Part shown: positions 1 through 8,641 of the stretch, piece after piece
How positions within the stretch are numbered: the first letter of the stretch is position 1
Layout of the letters: every line of letters begins with the position of its first letter
From: Accumulibacter appositus
Lineage (GTDB): Bacteria > Pseudomonadota > Gammaproteobacteria > Burkholderiales > Rhodocyclaceae
Direction: 5' to 3' (one strand)
NCBI RefSeq assembly: GCF_035440685.1
Contig: NZ_DAORMW010000019.1
Length of the DNA: 64,000 bases
Position numbers and translations under genes: made by a program
The notes under the pieces: generated by a model
Databases searched by the model: none
Told to the model about the DNA's origin: nothing
Seen by the model: the letters and a program-made list of their open reading frames with translations, nothing else

Positions 1-65
1 AATTCTCCCAGGACGGTCTGATTCATGAGGCTATCCATGACTGCAGTTAATCGTTCGGTATCCAC
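1..65 (-). CDS. Unidentified protein, N-terminal fragment cut by window edge
   Basis: A minus-strand frame opens with GTG at 63-65 and stays open to the window edge, giving about 21 residues that begin VDTERLTAVMDSLMNQTVLG. A GGAG ribosome-binding motif lies six bases upstream of the GTG (72-75). The composition looks protein-like, but there is too little to identify a family. It could be a chance open frame. The 213 bp between it and the first insertion sequence (66-278) shows no other feature that I can support. Confidence 0.35.
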   Translation of the reverse strand, partial: MDTERLTAVMDSLMNQTVLGE

Positions 66-278
66 AAAACACTCCAATAAGCTGTTGTTTATACAGCCCA
101 AATTGCGAGCATTTTGCTAAACCCATGTCAAGTGCTTTTCGTTATTTTTGGAATTATTTTGCCAGCTCATTATCCGCTTCATAGAGCGGATAGATTCCGC
201 ACCTGCCGTCTTTCTATTGAATGACTCCATTATCTGCGTACAACACGACTGCTGCTGCCCCATGGGTGGCGTGCCTAT

Positions 279-1483
279 GGAAGCGCTGATCAATCAACCG
301 CCGATGCGTTACCTACCCGCTCGGCAGCGTTTTTTTTTTGAATCCCGCCGCGATTTTCGTCAGACTGGAAAAAATTCCGCGGTTTTCTACCCTTTTTGGC
401 CCATTTCCGGGCCTTTCGTCCTATTCAGGACGCAACTTGGCCATCAAGTGCCAATAGCTTTCGCTTCGCAATCATCAGATTGGCCAAAGCGAACAGCGTG
501 TGCAGCTGTGCCGTGTTCTTGTCCAGCCCCTTGTAACGAACCTTCTTGTAGTGAAAGAGGTTCTTCACGATGTGGAAAGGATGCTCGACTTTGGACCGAA
601 TGCTGGCTTTCAGCGATTCCAGTTTGCGCAACAACTGACCAAACCCGCTCTCTTCAGAGACGGCCTTGAGCTTGCCGCGCTTCATGGCGATCTGCCAGTT
701 GACGTCCCTGCCCTTCAGTTTTTCCCGCTTGTCGGCGCCGATATAGCCCGCATCCAGGAAGACGTCCTTCTCTTCTCCGTGCAGCAGATGCTCGGTCTGC
801 GTGACGTCCGCCTCGTTCGCTGCTGTTCCGACAACGGTGTGCACCAGCCCGCTCTCGGCATCGACGCCAATATGGGCCTTCATGCCGAAGTACCACTGGT
901 TGCCTTTCTTGGTTTGGTGCATGTCAGGGTCACGGGCGTTGGCTTCATTCTTGACCGACGGCGGGGCGGCGATGATCGTGGCGTCGGCGATGGTGCCTTC
1001 GCGCATCATCAGCCCCGCTGCGGTCAGAGCAGTGTTGACGGCTTCGATCAGCTTCTTCGTCAGAGCATGCTGCTCCAGGAGGTGCCGGAACTGCAGTACG
1101 GTGGTCGCATCCGGTGCGGCCTCTCGGGACAGGTCGATTCCGACAAAGGCCCGTAGCGCTTGACTGTCGGTAATGGCGTCTTCGACGCCTTCATCCGATA
1201 GACCATTCCACTGCTGTACGAAGTACACCCGCAGCATCCGTTCCAGCCCAACCGGCGGGCGGCCTCGCTTGCCCTTCGGGTAGCGCGGCTCGACCACCGC
1301 GAACAATTCTGCCCACGGCATGATCTGCTCCATCTCGTCGAGAAAAACCTCGCGTCGCGTCCGTCGCTTCTTCCGTTGAAACTCGGCCTGGGAAAAACTG
1401 ATCTGCTTCATCTGGGGCGGCTCGCGCAGGATTGATAGGCTAATTATACCATAGGTATATACGGCGATTAAATCAGCGTTTCC
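279..1483 (-). mobile_element. IS5-family insertion sequence, copy 1
   Basis: The element is bounded by imperfect terminal inverted repeats. The left end reads GGAAGCGCTGATCAATC, and the right end on the complementary strand reads GGAAACGCTGATTTAATC. One transposase gene fills it on the minus strand. The flanks (CTAT on the left, TTAA on the right) do not form a target duplication, so one end may have been exchanged with the neighbouring copy or the site has decayed. The next copy starts 47 bp downstream in the same orientation. Confidence 0.85.
425..1411 (-). CDS. IS5-family transposase (copy 1)
   Basis: This is a DDE transposase of 328 residues, full length for the IS5 group. The N-terminal half carries the family DNA-binding and dimerisation region (PKGKRGRPPVGLERMLRVYF). 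The catalytic core shows the first Asp in IADATIIAAP, the second in VFLDAGYIGADKRE and the Glu region in SKVEHPFHIVKNLFHYKKVRY. The start ATG at 1409-1411 matches the start shared with copy 2. The frame is intact, so the protein is probably functional. It differs from copy 2 at scattered residues, including D25/A25, R43/H43 and P52/L52. Confidence 0.93.
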   Translation of the reverse strand: MKQISFSQAEFQRKKRRTRREVFLDEMEQIMPWAELFAVVEPRYPKGKRGRPPVGLERMLRVYFVQQWNGLSDEGVEDAITDSQALRAFVGIDLSREAAPDATTVLQFRHLLEQHALTKKLIEAVNTALTAAGLMMREGTIADATIIAAPPSVKNEANARDPDMHQTKKGNQWYFGMKAHIGVDAESGLVHTVVGTAANEADVTQTEHLLHGEEKDVFLDAGYIGADKREKLKGRDVNWQIAMKRGKLKAVSEESGFGQLLRKLESLKASIRSKVEHPFHIVKNLFHYKKVRYKGLDKNTAQLHTLFALANLMIAKRKLLALDGQVAS

Positions 1484-1530
1484 TTAAAGGAAATACAACG
1501 GTGTCCGGCTTGAATTCCTAGCCGCAATAG

Positions 1531-2733
1531 GGAAGCGCTGATCAATTAGCGCCGATGCGTCACCTACCGCGTGGCGGCGGATTTTTTTGTAGCCCGCCAG
1601 GATTTTTGGCAAAACGGCCAAAAATTTCGCGGTTTTCTACCCTTTTTCGGCCCATTACCGGTTCTTTCCTTCTATTCAAGACGCAACTTGGCTGTTGAGC
1701 GCCAATAGTCCTCGCTTGGCAATCATCAGATTGGCCAAAGCGAACAGCGTGTGCAGTTGTGCCGTGTTCTTGTCCAGCCCCTTGTAACGCACCTTCTTGT
1801 AGTGGAACAGGTTCTTCACGATGTGGAAGGGATGCTCGACTTTGGACCGGATGCTGGCTTTCAGCGATTCCAGTTTGCGCAACAACTGACCAAACGAGCT
1901 CTCTTCGGAGACGGCCTTGAGCTTGCCGCGCTTCATGGCGATCTGCCAGTTGATGTCCCGGTCCTTCAGTTCTTCCCGCTTGTCGGCGCCGATATAGCCC
2001 GCATCCAGGAAGACGTCCTTCTCTTCTCCGTGCAGCAGATGCTCGGTCTGCGTGACGTCGGCCTCGTTCGCCGCTGTTCCGACGACGGTGTGCACCAGCC
2101 CGCTCTCGGCATCGACGCCAATGTGGGCCTTCATGCCGAAGTACCACTGATTGCCTTTCTTGGTCTGGTGCATGTCCGGGTCACGGGCGTTGGCTTCGTT
2201 CTTGACCGACGGCGGGGCGGCGATGATCGTCGCGTCGGCGATGGTGCCTTCGCGCATCATGAGGCCCGCTGCGGACAGCCCGGCGTTGACCGCGTCGAAC
2301 AGCTTCTTCGTCAAGTCATGTTGCTCCAGCAGGCGCCGGAACTGCAGCACGGTGGTCGCATCCGGTGCGGCCTCTCTGGACAGGTCGATTCCGACAAAGG
2401 CCCGTAGTGCCTGGCTGTCAGTGATGGCGTCTTCGACGCCTTCATCTGATAGACCATTCCACTGCTGTACGAAGTACACCCGCAGCATCCGCTCCAGCCC
2501 AATCGGCAGGCGGCCTCGCTTGCCCTTCGGGTAGTGCGGCTCGACCACCGCAAACAACTCCTCCCACGGCATGGTCTGCTCCATCTCGGCAAGAAACACC
2601 TCGCGTCGCGTCCGTCGCTTCTTACGTTGAAACTCGGCCTGGGAAAAACTGATCTGTTTCATCGGGGTGGCTCGCGCAGGATTTATTGGCAAATTACACC
2701 ATAGGTATATGTAGCGATTGAATCAGCGTTTGC
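1531..2733 (-). mobile_element. IS5-family insertion sequence, copy 2
   Basis: This is a second, slightly diverged copy. Its left end is GGAAGCGCTGATCAATTAGC at 1531, and its right end, read on the complement, is GCAAACGCTGATTCAATCGC ending at 2733. No matching target duplication is visible (ATAG on the left, TTAG on the right). The right terminus directly abuts the TAA stop (2734-2736) of the adjacent membrane-protein gene. The insertion therefore defines, or lies exactly at, the 3' end of that gene. Confidence 0.85.
1676..2662 (-). CDS. IS5-family transposase (copy 2)
   Basis: This DDE transposase of 328 residues starts at the MKQISF ATG (2660-2662), the same start as copy 1. A longer frame reaching 2692 would run into the terminal inverted repeat region and is not needed. 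The catalytic motifs match copy 1 (IADATI, FLDAGYIG, KVEHPFHIVK). The frame is intact. Amino-acid differences from copy 1 are spread along the protein. That argues for two separate arrivals or an old duplication rather than a recent tandem amplification. Confidence 0.93.
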   Translation of the reverse strand: MKQISFSQAEFQRKKRRTRREVFLAEMEQTMPWEELFAVVEPHYPKGKRGRLPIGLERMLRVYFVQQWNGLSDEGVEDAITDSQALRAFVGIDLSREAAPDATTVLQFRRLLEQHDLTKKLFDAVNAGLSAAGLMMREGTIADATIIAAPPSVKNEANARDPDMHQTKKGNQWYFGMKAHIGVDAESGLVHTVVGTAANEADVTQTEHLLHGEEKDVFLDAGYIGADKREELKDRDINWQIAMKRGKLKAVSEESSFGQLLRKLESLKASIRSKVEHPFHIVKNLFHYKKVRYKGLDKNTAQLHTLFALANLMIAKRGLLALNSQVAS

Positions 2734-4029
2734 TTAGATGCCAAGAACATACTTATTTTCCTCCGCCTTAACGGTGTCCGCATGTTTTCTATCGTCGGGG
2801 TCTATTCCAGAGACGACTTTATACGCGGTTTTGAGCTGTACGATTTTTTGTCTAATTTCGTCGATCTTCATTTGCTTATTATTGGGATCGTTAGTCAGAT
2901 CCCGTGCTTCACATTCAAGCTTTCTTATACCAGCAGCCAGATCGTTAAGTTGTGCGATGGCGGGAGGGCTAATGGCTTTCCCGCCAACGTACACCGCTTG
3001 ACTAACACCCAGAAGCGCAAGGAATGCGTCAGGTAACTGAAAATTGCTGAGCCCGCTGATTCCAGAAATAATCAGTGCAATACCAACGACGAGGCTGAAA
3101 ACGAGCATTTGGAACTTGGTGACATCAAAGACGCTCTGATTTCCGGTCTGCTCGGTAACAAGATCACTAGACTTCGGTTTGTCGTTGGGGGAAAAAGAGA
3201 GCCCCAGTTGCTGAAGCAAAAGATAACTTTCCGAGTTCACGCTCTTGTTGGATTTTGCCGTGGCTTTTCCAGCTGCCGTACCCAAAGCGGCAATTCCCAA
3301 GAGAACTACAACGTCCATCGAAAGTTCCGTTAGCTGACCCGTACGCATCAGGACGTAAGTGGATACCCCAAGCACCACAAGAGAGAACCAGATAATCTGT
3401 AGGCTTGAGAGGCTTGCACGCCCAAAGGGTCCCTTAATGATCCGAAGAGGGTTTGCGAAGACGCCCAGTTTCTTTTCTTCTTTCGGCACTGCCAATCCGG
3501 CGAGCACGTAAGCAAGCAAGACGACAACTATGGCCACGATAGCGGGCACCCAAAAGCCACGTACAGGCGCATTCCCGATGGCGACAAGTTGTATGGATCC
3601 GCCGTTGGTAATTTCACAAGCGACTGCATAGAAGCGATAGGAGCCGCCCCAGAAAACGCCAAGTTCAGCGGGAATCGAAATGCCGAGAAAGCTTTTATCG
3701 TTTTTTTCGCCTAGCCCAGTGCTTTCGACGGGGTAGAATTTCCATTCTTTTTCGTTGTTTTTTTCTTCCACGTCCTCTCTTGGTACTGCGTAGACTCGGA
3801 ACGTCAATTTTTCAGCGTTTGGAAGTTTGCGCGTAAACTGCATTTCTACTTCTCCACCGGCCGGAAGCCACGTGGTGCCAAGTTGCTGGACGACCTCTCG
3901 GCGTAAATTATCCGTGGCATGTTTCACGAGGTCAGCTGCATCTTGGTCGGTACAGCTCGCACTAAAGACCGCAGGAGTGGCACCAAGTAAGATAATTAAA
4001 ACCGCGAAACTGACAAATATCTTGTTCAT
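2734..4029 (-). CDS. Unknown exported membrane protein with duplicated membrane hairpin
   Basis: I do not recognise this 431-residue protein. Residues 1-24 form a signal peptide (cleavage near FSAS-C). Residues 25-158 are a polar, probably periplasmic domain. Membrane segments follow at about 160-180, 209-228, 238-256, 306-326 and 332-352, and the tail (355-430) is charged and likely helical. Residues 206-256 and 302-352 look like an internal duplication, sharing Q(I/M)..FSLVV and LLG......GKA. An AGGA ribosome-binding motif precedes the ATG. The stop codon touches the IS5 copy 2 terminus, so the C-terminus may be truncated. Codon use is less GC-biased than in neighbouring housekeeping genes, which suggests transfer. 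Confidence 0.75.
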   Translation of the reverse strand: MNKIFVSFAVLIILLGATPAVFSASCTDQDAADLVKHATDNLRREVVQQLGTTWLPAGGEVEMQFTRKLPNAEKLTFRVYAVPREDVEEKNNEKEWKFYPVESTGLGEKNDKSFLGISIPAELGVFWGGSYRFYAVACEITNGGSIQLVAIGNAPVRGFWVPAIVAIVVVLLAYVLAGLAVPKEEKKLGVFANPLRIIKGPFGRASLSSLQIIWFSLVVLGVSTYVLMRTGQLTELSMDVVVLLGIAALGTAAGKATAKSNKSVNSESYLLLQQLGLSFSPNDKPKSSDLVTEQTGNQSVFDVTKFQMLVFSLVVGIALIISGISGLSNFQLPDAFLALLGVSQAVYVGGKAISPPAIAQLNDLAAGIRKLECEARDLTNDPNNKQMKIDEIRQKIVQLKTAYKVVSGIDPDDRKHADTVKAEENKYVLGI

Positions 4030-4514
4030 GATATAAGTTTTCCTAGTCGAATTATCGGCCTTAGGCTTAGTGGTGGGATGGAGTCCGATTGTTTCTAGAA
4101 TTAACAGCGCAGTTATCAGTCTGGCCTACCAAACTGAGACCCCCGGCTTCGAACGGCAGCTGCACATCGCTTAGTTCGGAAACCGGTTGTCATGTTAAGT
4201 GGCATGAAGTTGCGAACCAGCAGCGTTACGCCCACTTGAGTCGTCTCGTAAATTGTTGCGTTAACAGACGCGAAGCCCACGACTTACGCTCGTGAATTTG
4301 CTATAGAGCTCGATCAACTCGATCGAGAAGGTGATGTATGCAGGATAGGAAATCCACCATTACTTGCGCAAGTATTTCGGGAAAAAAAACAGTCGTTGGA
4401 TCTGTGTCCGGCCGTTTCGTGTGATGTTTGAGGGGAGGTGATGTCAAGGGTAGCCGCAATCTTGGCGTGGCTTTGGCCCATGGCGAGCGGACGCAACCAT
4501 TGAAGGCTCGGAGG

Positions 4515-4550
4515 GTAGCCAGGCGCGGTTGCCCGCGCCCAGCCCCCGAG
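4515..4550 (-). ncRNA. Possible group II intron domain VI and 3' end
   Basis: Immediately 3' of the domain V fold on the minus strand is a GC-rich hairpin, GGCGCGG-GCAA-CCGCGCC, flanked by pairing arms and followed by GGCTAC. This is the position and shape expected for domain VI with an AY-type intron 3' end. The exact splice boundary cannot be fixed without an exon comparison. Confidence 0.45.
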
Positions 4551-4584
4551 GAACCGAGCGTGATAGTTTCCCATCACTCGGCTC
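4551..4584 (-). ncRNA. Group II intron domain V (orphan remnant)
   Basis: Read on the minus strand, these 34 nt start GAGCCGAGTGATGGG and end CGCTCGGTTC. They fold as the conserved group II intron domain V. An eight-pair lower stem GAGCCGAG/CTCGGTTC contains the catalytic AGC-type triad. A two-base bulge on the 3' side follows, then an upper stem capped by a GAAA tetraloop. Length, triad, bulge and tetraloop all match the family. No reverse transcriptase or maturase frame accompanies it, so it is an ORF-less or broken copy. Confidence 0.65.
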
Positions 4585-5181
4585 GAGCAGCACAAAGGCC
4601 AGCCTCAATACGTGCCGACCCGGGCACTCGGAATGCTCCCCGAGCGACCTTCGCGATACCGACCCACAGCCGCTGTACATGTCTTTCGACAATGTTGGAG
4701 GTGCACACGCCCGTGATGCAGCGTCCATTTGCTTTCCCCCACATCAGTCGGCTCAGGGTCGGATCCGGGCGTAGCGAAGAGATCGAAGCAGCCGGTCGGC
4801 GCAATCTCTTCCCGTACGTCCGGTCAAGGCACTATATCGGTCGTCCGCGCCATGTGCCGCCAACGACCGCTTCGGCCGAGAACTTGCCATTGAGCACTCG
4901 CCTGGAACGGCAGCTCTACTTTGTTACCTGCCATTCAGCAGGGGGCTGGATGAAGGTCCGCTCTGGGTCGTTTGCCGCCATCTGGCGAAGTTGAACCAGA
5001 ACGGCCAGGGCATCATTTCAACGGCCACTGGCCATGCGCCGGTCATCGCGGCGACAAGCGGCAAGACCCAGCCCCTTGCACAAGCGTGCCCCCTTCTGCC
5101 GTCGTGAAGCGCCACGTCGTCGGTAAACGCTGCCGGCCTTCGGCTAAGATGCCGGCTTCGCAACGCAACGAGAAGCCCGCA

Positions 5182-6252
5182 ATGACCACTCTCTTCAGCC
5201 CGCTCCAGTTGGGCGCGACCACTGTCCCGAACCGGATCTTCATGGCACCGCTGACGCGCTGTCGTGCGGACGCCGAGCATGTCCCGACCGCGCTGATGGC
5301 GGAGTACTATGCGCAGCGCGCGAGCGCCGGACTGATCATCGCCGAGGCGACGATGGCCATGGCCGGCAACTCGGCCTTCTGGATGGAGCCCGGCATCCAC
5401 TCGCCAGCGCAGGTCGCCGGCTGGAAGCTCACAACCGACGCCGTACATGCCGCCGGTGGCAGGATTTTCCTGCAGATCTGGCATGGTGGACGTGCCTGCC
5501 ATCCCCTGCTCAACGGCGGCATCCAGCCGGTGGCGCCGAGCGCGATTGCCATCACCGGCGATCAGGTTCAGACGCCGGAGGGCAAGAAGCCTTACGTGCT
5601 GCCCCGCGAGCTGCGCGACGACGAACTCCCGGCCATCGTCGCCGGCTTCAAGAAGGCGGCCGAGAATGCCCAGGCCGCGGGCTTCGATGGTGTCGAGGTG
5701 CATGGCGCCAACGGCTACCTGCTCGACGAATTCCTGCGCGATGGCGCGAACAAGCGGCTTGGCCCCTACGGTGGCTCCGTCGAGAATCGCGCACGCCTGC
5801 TCTTCGAAGTCATCGCCGCGGTCAGCGAAGTCTGGGGCAGTGATCGCGTCGGCCTGCGCATCTCGCCGCTTAACAGCTACAACAGCATGCTCGACAGCGA
5901 TCCGATCGCGCTGGCCAGCTGGCTTGCCGGGCGACTCAACGACTTCAAGCTGGCCTATCTGCACCTGATGCGCAGCGACTTCTTCCAGCAGCAGCGCGGC
6001 GACGTGGTCACCCCGGTGCGCACGAACTACAAGGGCGTGCTGATCGGCAATATGGGCTTCACGCCCGATGAGGCGCAGAGCGCCGTGGCTGCCGGCAAGC
6101 TCGACGCCGTCGCCTTTGGCACCAGCTTCCTGGCCAACCCGGATCTGCCGGCGCGGATCAAGATCGGCGCCGCACTGAACAAGCCCAAACCTGCCAGCTT
6201 CTATTCGCCGGGGGCCGAAGGCTATACCGACTACCCGACTTTGAAGGCCTGA
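5182..6252 (+). CDS. Old Yellow Enzyme family alkene reductase (NemA-like)
   Basis: This FMN-dependent NAD(P)H ene-reductase of 356 residues reduces activated C=C bonds such as in enones, maleimides or nitro compounds, in the cytoplasm. It is a single TIM barrel. Visible family motifs are PNRIFMAPLTR near residues 16-26, the HGGR motif at 101-104, the substrate-binding pair H174/N177 in EVHGANGYLLDEFL, and YGGSVENRAR near 196-205. The start is the ATG before TTLFSPLQLG. The longer upstream frame would add about 70 residues of non-family sequence. It lies 158 bp upstream of NnrS on the same strand, and co-transcription is possible but unproven. Confidence 0.92.
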   Translation: MTTLFSPLQLGATTVPNRIFMAPLTRCRADAEHVPTALMAEYYAQRASAGLIIAEATMAMAGNSAFWMEPGIHSPAQVAGWKLTTDAVHAAGGRIFLQIWHGGRACHPLLNGGIQPVAPSAIAITGDQVQTPEGKKPYVLPRELRDDELPAIVAGFKKAAENAQAAGFDGVEVHGANGYLLDEFLRDGANKRLGPYGGSVENRARLLFEVIAAVSEVWGSDRVGLRISPLNSYNSMLDSDPIALASWLAGRLNDFKLAYLHLMRSDFFQQQRGDVVTPVRTNYKGVLIGNMGFTPDEAQSAVAAGKLDAVAFGTSFLANPDLPARIKIGAALNKPKPASFYSPGAEGYTDYPTLKA

Positions 6253-6410
6253 GCATCAATTGGCGCGGGCATCGCCTCGCATAGGTCGGCAATGGCCGGA
6301 TCAGGACGCCTTGAATTCAGATCGTCCTCCACGTACCGTCCCGTGCACCGCGACACTCGGCGTGCCGCTCCGCTTCGATCCAATCCAAATCCCGCAGGAA
6401 GCCTGATTCC

Positions 6411-7610
6411 ATGTCCAAACCGCTCACCATTGATGACCGCCAGCCGCCGCGCGAGGCGCCGGCGGCGAAATTCGCTCTCTGGGCGCTGGGCTTTCGCCCC
6501 TTCTATCTGCTCGCCAGCGTCTTCGCCGCACTGTCGATTCCGCTCTGGGTCGCTCAGTACGCGGGCTACCTGCCAGCCGCTCTGGCCCACAGTCCGGCCT
6601 GGCACGGTCACGAGATGCTCTTCGGCTACACGCTGGCGGTGATCGCCGGCTTCCTGTTCACGGCAGGCCGCAACTGGACCGGACAGCCCACGCCGACTGG
6701 CGGCGCCCTGCTCGCTTTCGCGCTGCTCTGGGTCGCCGGGCGGCTACTGATGCTGACGCCCTACGCGCTTGCGGCAGCGGTGGTCAACGCCGCCTTCCCG
6801 GTGGCCGTGGCCATCGCCCTGGCCATCCCGCTGTGGAAAAGCCGCAACCGGCGCAACTACTTCTTCGTGCCCTTGCTGCTACTCCTCGGCACCGCGGTGC
6901 TGGCGCTGCATCTCTCCTGGCTCGGCGTGCTGGCCTGGCCGGAGGGAGCCAGCCTGCTGGTCGGGCTCGATGTGGTCCTGTTCATCATTGCCGTGATGGG
7001 TGGACGCGTGATCCCGATGTTCACCAACAACGGCATCCCGGGCACCCAGGCGAGCCGCCATCCGCTCATCGAAAAGCTCGCCCTGGGCAGCGTTCTCCTC
7101 TTGCTGGCCGCGGATCTCCTCGCCGCACCAGCGGCGCTGATCGCGCTCATCGCGCTTGTTGCGGCCCTGGCGCACAGCGCCCGGCTCTATCTCTGGCAGC
7201 CGTGGCGAACCCTGCGCACGCCCTTGGTGTGGGTGCTGCATGCGGCCTATGCCTGGATCGTCGTCTATCTCGTGCTGCGCGCCCTGGCGGCGCTCGGCCT
7301 GGTCGCCGAGCCGCTCGCGCTACACGCACTGACCATCGGCGCCATCGGCGGCATGACTCTCGGCATGATGACGCGCACCGCGCGTGGCCACACCGGCCGG
7401 CCGCTGGTCGCCGACGGCTACGAAATCGCCGCCTACCTGCTGGTTCTCTGCGCCGCACTGATCCGCGTCTTTGGCGGGATGATCTTCCCCGGTGCCTACC
7501 TGGGCACGCTCATCGGCTCGGGAATCTGTTGGTCGCTCGCTTTCGCGCTCTACGCCATTCGCTACTGGCCGGTGCTATCGCGAGCAAGGCTCGACGGAAA
7601 ACCGGGCTAG
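6411..7610 (+). CDS. nnrS: NnrS family heme- and copper-containing membrane protein
   Basis: This polytopic inner-membrane protein of 399 residues has about twelve hydrophobic segments. NnrS proteins are linked to nitric-oxide stress and denitrification and bind heme and copper. The signature WHGHEMLFGY with an N-terminal FRPFYLLAS segment (residues 28-36 and 64-73) is present, as are VMGGRVIPMFTNNGIP mid-protein and MMTRTARGHTGRPL near the C-terminus. An AGGA ribosome-binding motif precedes the ATG. No nitrite or nitric oxide reductase gene lies nearby, so its physiological partner is outside the window. Confidence 0.9.
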   Translation: MSKPLTIDDRQPPREAPAAKFALWALGFRPFYLLASVFAALSIPLWVAQYAGYLPAALAHSPAWHGHEMLFGYTLAVIAGFLFTAGRNWTGQPTPTGGALLAFALLWVAGRLLMLTPYALAAAVVNAAFPVAVAIALAIPLWKSRNRRNYFFVPLLLLLGTAVLALHLSWLGVLAWPEGASLLVGLDVVLFIIAVMGGRVIPMFTNNGIPGTQASRHPLIEKLALGSVLLLLAADLLAAPAALIALIALVAALAHSARLYLWQPWRTLRTPLVWVLHAAYAWIVVYLVLRALAALGLVAEPLALHALTIGAIGGMTLGMMTRTARGHTGRPLVADGYEIAAYLLVLCAALIRVFGGMIFPGAYLGTLIGSGICWSLAFALYAIRYWPVLSRARLDGKPG

Positions 7611-7647
7611 CCCGCCGCTGAAGGCGAAAGGCGAAGCCGGCGCTGGT

Positions 7648-7962
7648 CTACCAGACGATCTTCTTCTCGTTTCCCCAACCTTTCCGCTCCGTCCTTACAT
7701 TCTTGAACTCGATGGACGGGACAAACCGAAAGACGATGCGCCCAGCCATGTCGCCATGTTCCTCAGGGAGCACGAGAAAGGAGATCACCTTGCCACCAAA
7801 ATACGACGGCTTATCCTGACCGTGATGAAAATAGATGCTGCCGCCGACCAATTTCTGTGCAGTGTCCGGGCTCACCGCCCACTTGCCGCTTTCCCATTCT
7901 TTTCTGCCGGCATCAACGGGCTCCATGTTTCCGAGGCGTTCAATCAGATGAATAGCAGCCAC
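7648..7962 (-). CDS. Small conserved-looking protein of unknown function
   Basis: This protein of 104 residues starts at GTG 7960-7962 (VAAIHLIERLGNMEPV). That places its start just after the TAA of the upstream SRPBCC gene (7968-7970), so the two look co-transcribed. It is soluble, with no signal or membrane segment. Visible features are WESGKWAVS, GGSIYFHHGQDKPSYFGG and IVFRFVPS. I recognise no domain. The longer frame to 8037 overlaps the SRPBCC gene and is rejected. Confidence 0.65.
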   Translation of the reverse strand: MAAIHLIERLGNMEPVDAGRKEWESGKWAVSPDTAQKLVGGSIYFHHGQDKPSYFGGKVISFLVLPEEHGDMAGRIVFRFVPSIEFKNVRTERKGWGNEKKIVW

Positions 7963-7967
7963 GGCGC

Positions 7968-8414
7968 TTACTCGCGGATTTCCGGCTCGACGAGATTGGC
8001 GAGCGAGACCAGCGAATCCTGCCAGCCGAGATAGCACATTTCCACGGGTATTACCTCGGGAATCCCTTCCTGCACGATAGTCAGCTCGCTGCCACAGGCG
8101 AGCTCCCTTATTGACACCGTTACCTGCAGGATACCCGGCAAGCTCGGATCCTCGAACGCGTCTGTGTAGCGGATCAGTTCATTGGGGATCAGCTCGAGGT
8201 ACTCGCCACCGAAAGAGTGGCTCTGCTCGGTAGTGAAGTTGGTAAACGACATTCTGAACGTTCCGCCGACCCTGGCCTCCATGTGATGCACCATGCACGT
8301 AAATCCGTTCGGGGGGATCCACTTGGCCATCGCCAGAGGATCGAGGAAGGCGCGGTAGACCCGCTCCGGGGGTGCCCGCAAGACGCGGTGTAGACGAACG
8401 GTGCTGGTGGTCAT
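7968..8414 (-). CDS. SRPBCC (AHSA1-type) ligand-binding family protein
   Basis: This cytoplasmic START/SRPBCC-fold protein has 148 residues. The N-terminus TTSTVRLHRVLRAPPERVYR is the usual opening strand and helix, followed by AFLDPLAMAKWIPP. The C-terminal GWQDSLVSLANLVEPE is the long closing helix. Such proteins bind hydrophobic ligands or act as Hsp90-activator-like folds, and the ligand cannot be read from sequence. An AGGAGAG ribosome-binding motif sits upstream of the ATG. It is followed within a few bases by the small gene at 7648-7962. Confidence 0.88.
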   Translation of the reverse strand: MTTSTVRLHRVLRAPPERVYRAFLDPLAMAKWIPPNGFTCMVHHMEARVGGTFRMSFTNFTTEQSHSFGGEYLELIPNELIRYTDAFEDPSLPGILQVTVSIRELACGSELTIVQEGIPEVIPVEMCYLGWQDSLVSLANLVEPEIRE

Positions 8415-8641
8415 GTGCTTCTCTCCTGTCTTGCCTGGCGCAAATATCGTTCATCGCCGCCTTTCCGACCCTGCCGCTTGGATTATTCCCGGAGTACAGC
8501 GCAAAGCCAAGCGCGGCAGACAAGATCGGTTGGACTGAGCCGCCGCGACGACGCTGCGCTGGAGATTGTAGGGCGCGGTGGCCCAAGGTCAAGCTGTTTC
8601 ATCGCCTGCCCGAGACCCAACAGGTCACCGACGCATTCGAC

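Larger units (their letters stand above)
4030..5181. other. Long intergenic stretch, no convincing gene
   Basis: About 1.15 kb separates the unknown membrane protein from the ene-reductase. Several open frames exist on both strands, but none has recognisable motifs, consistent codon use or a good start. The only identifiable element is a group II intron domain V/VI at 4515-4584 on the minus strand. The flanking sequence on its upstream (higher-coordinate) side may be decayed intron, but no intron-encoded reverse transcriptase can be read. Confidence 0.5.

Noticed and set aside
4428..4994. Plus-strand open frame in the group II intron region
   Set aside because: It is low-complexity (Arg/Pro/Ser), has no ribosome-binding site, and its start overlaps the intron domain VI on the other strand.
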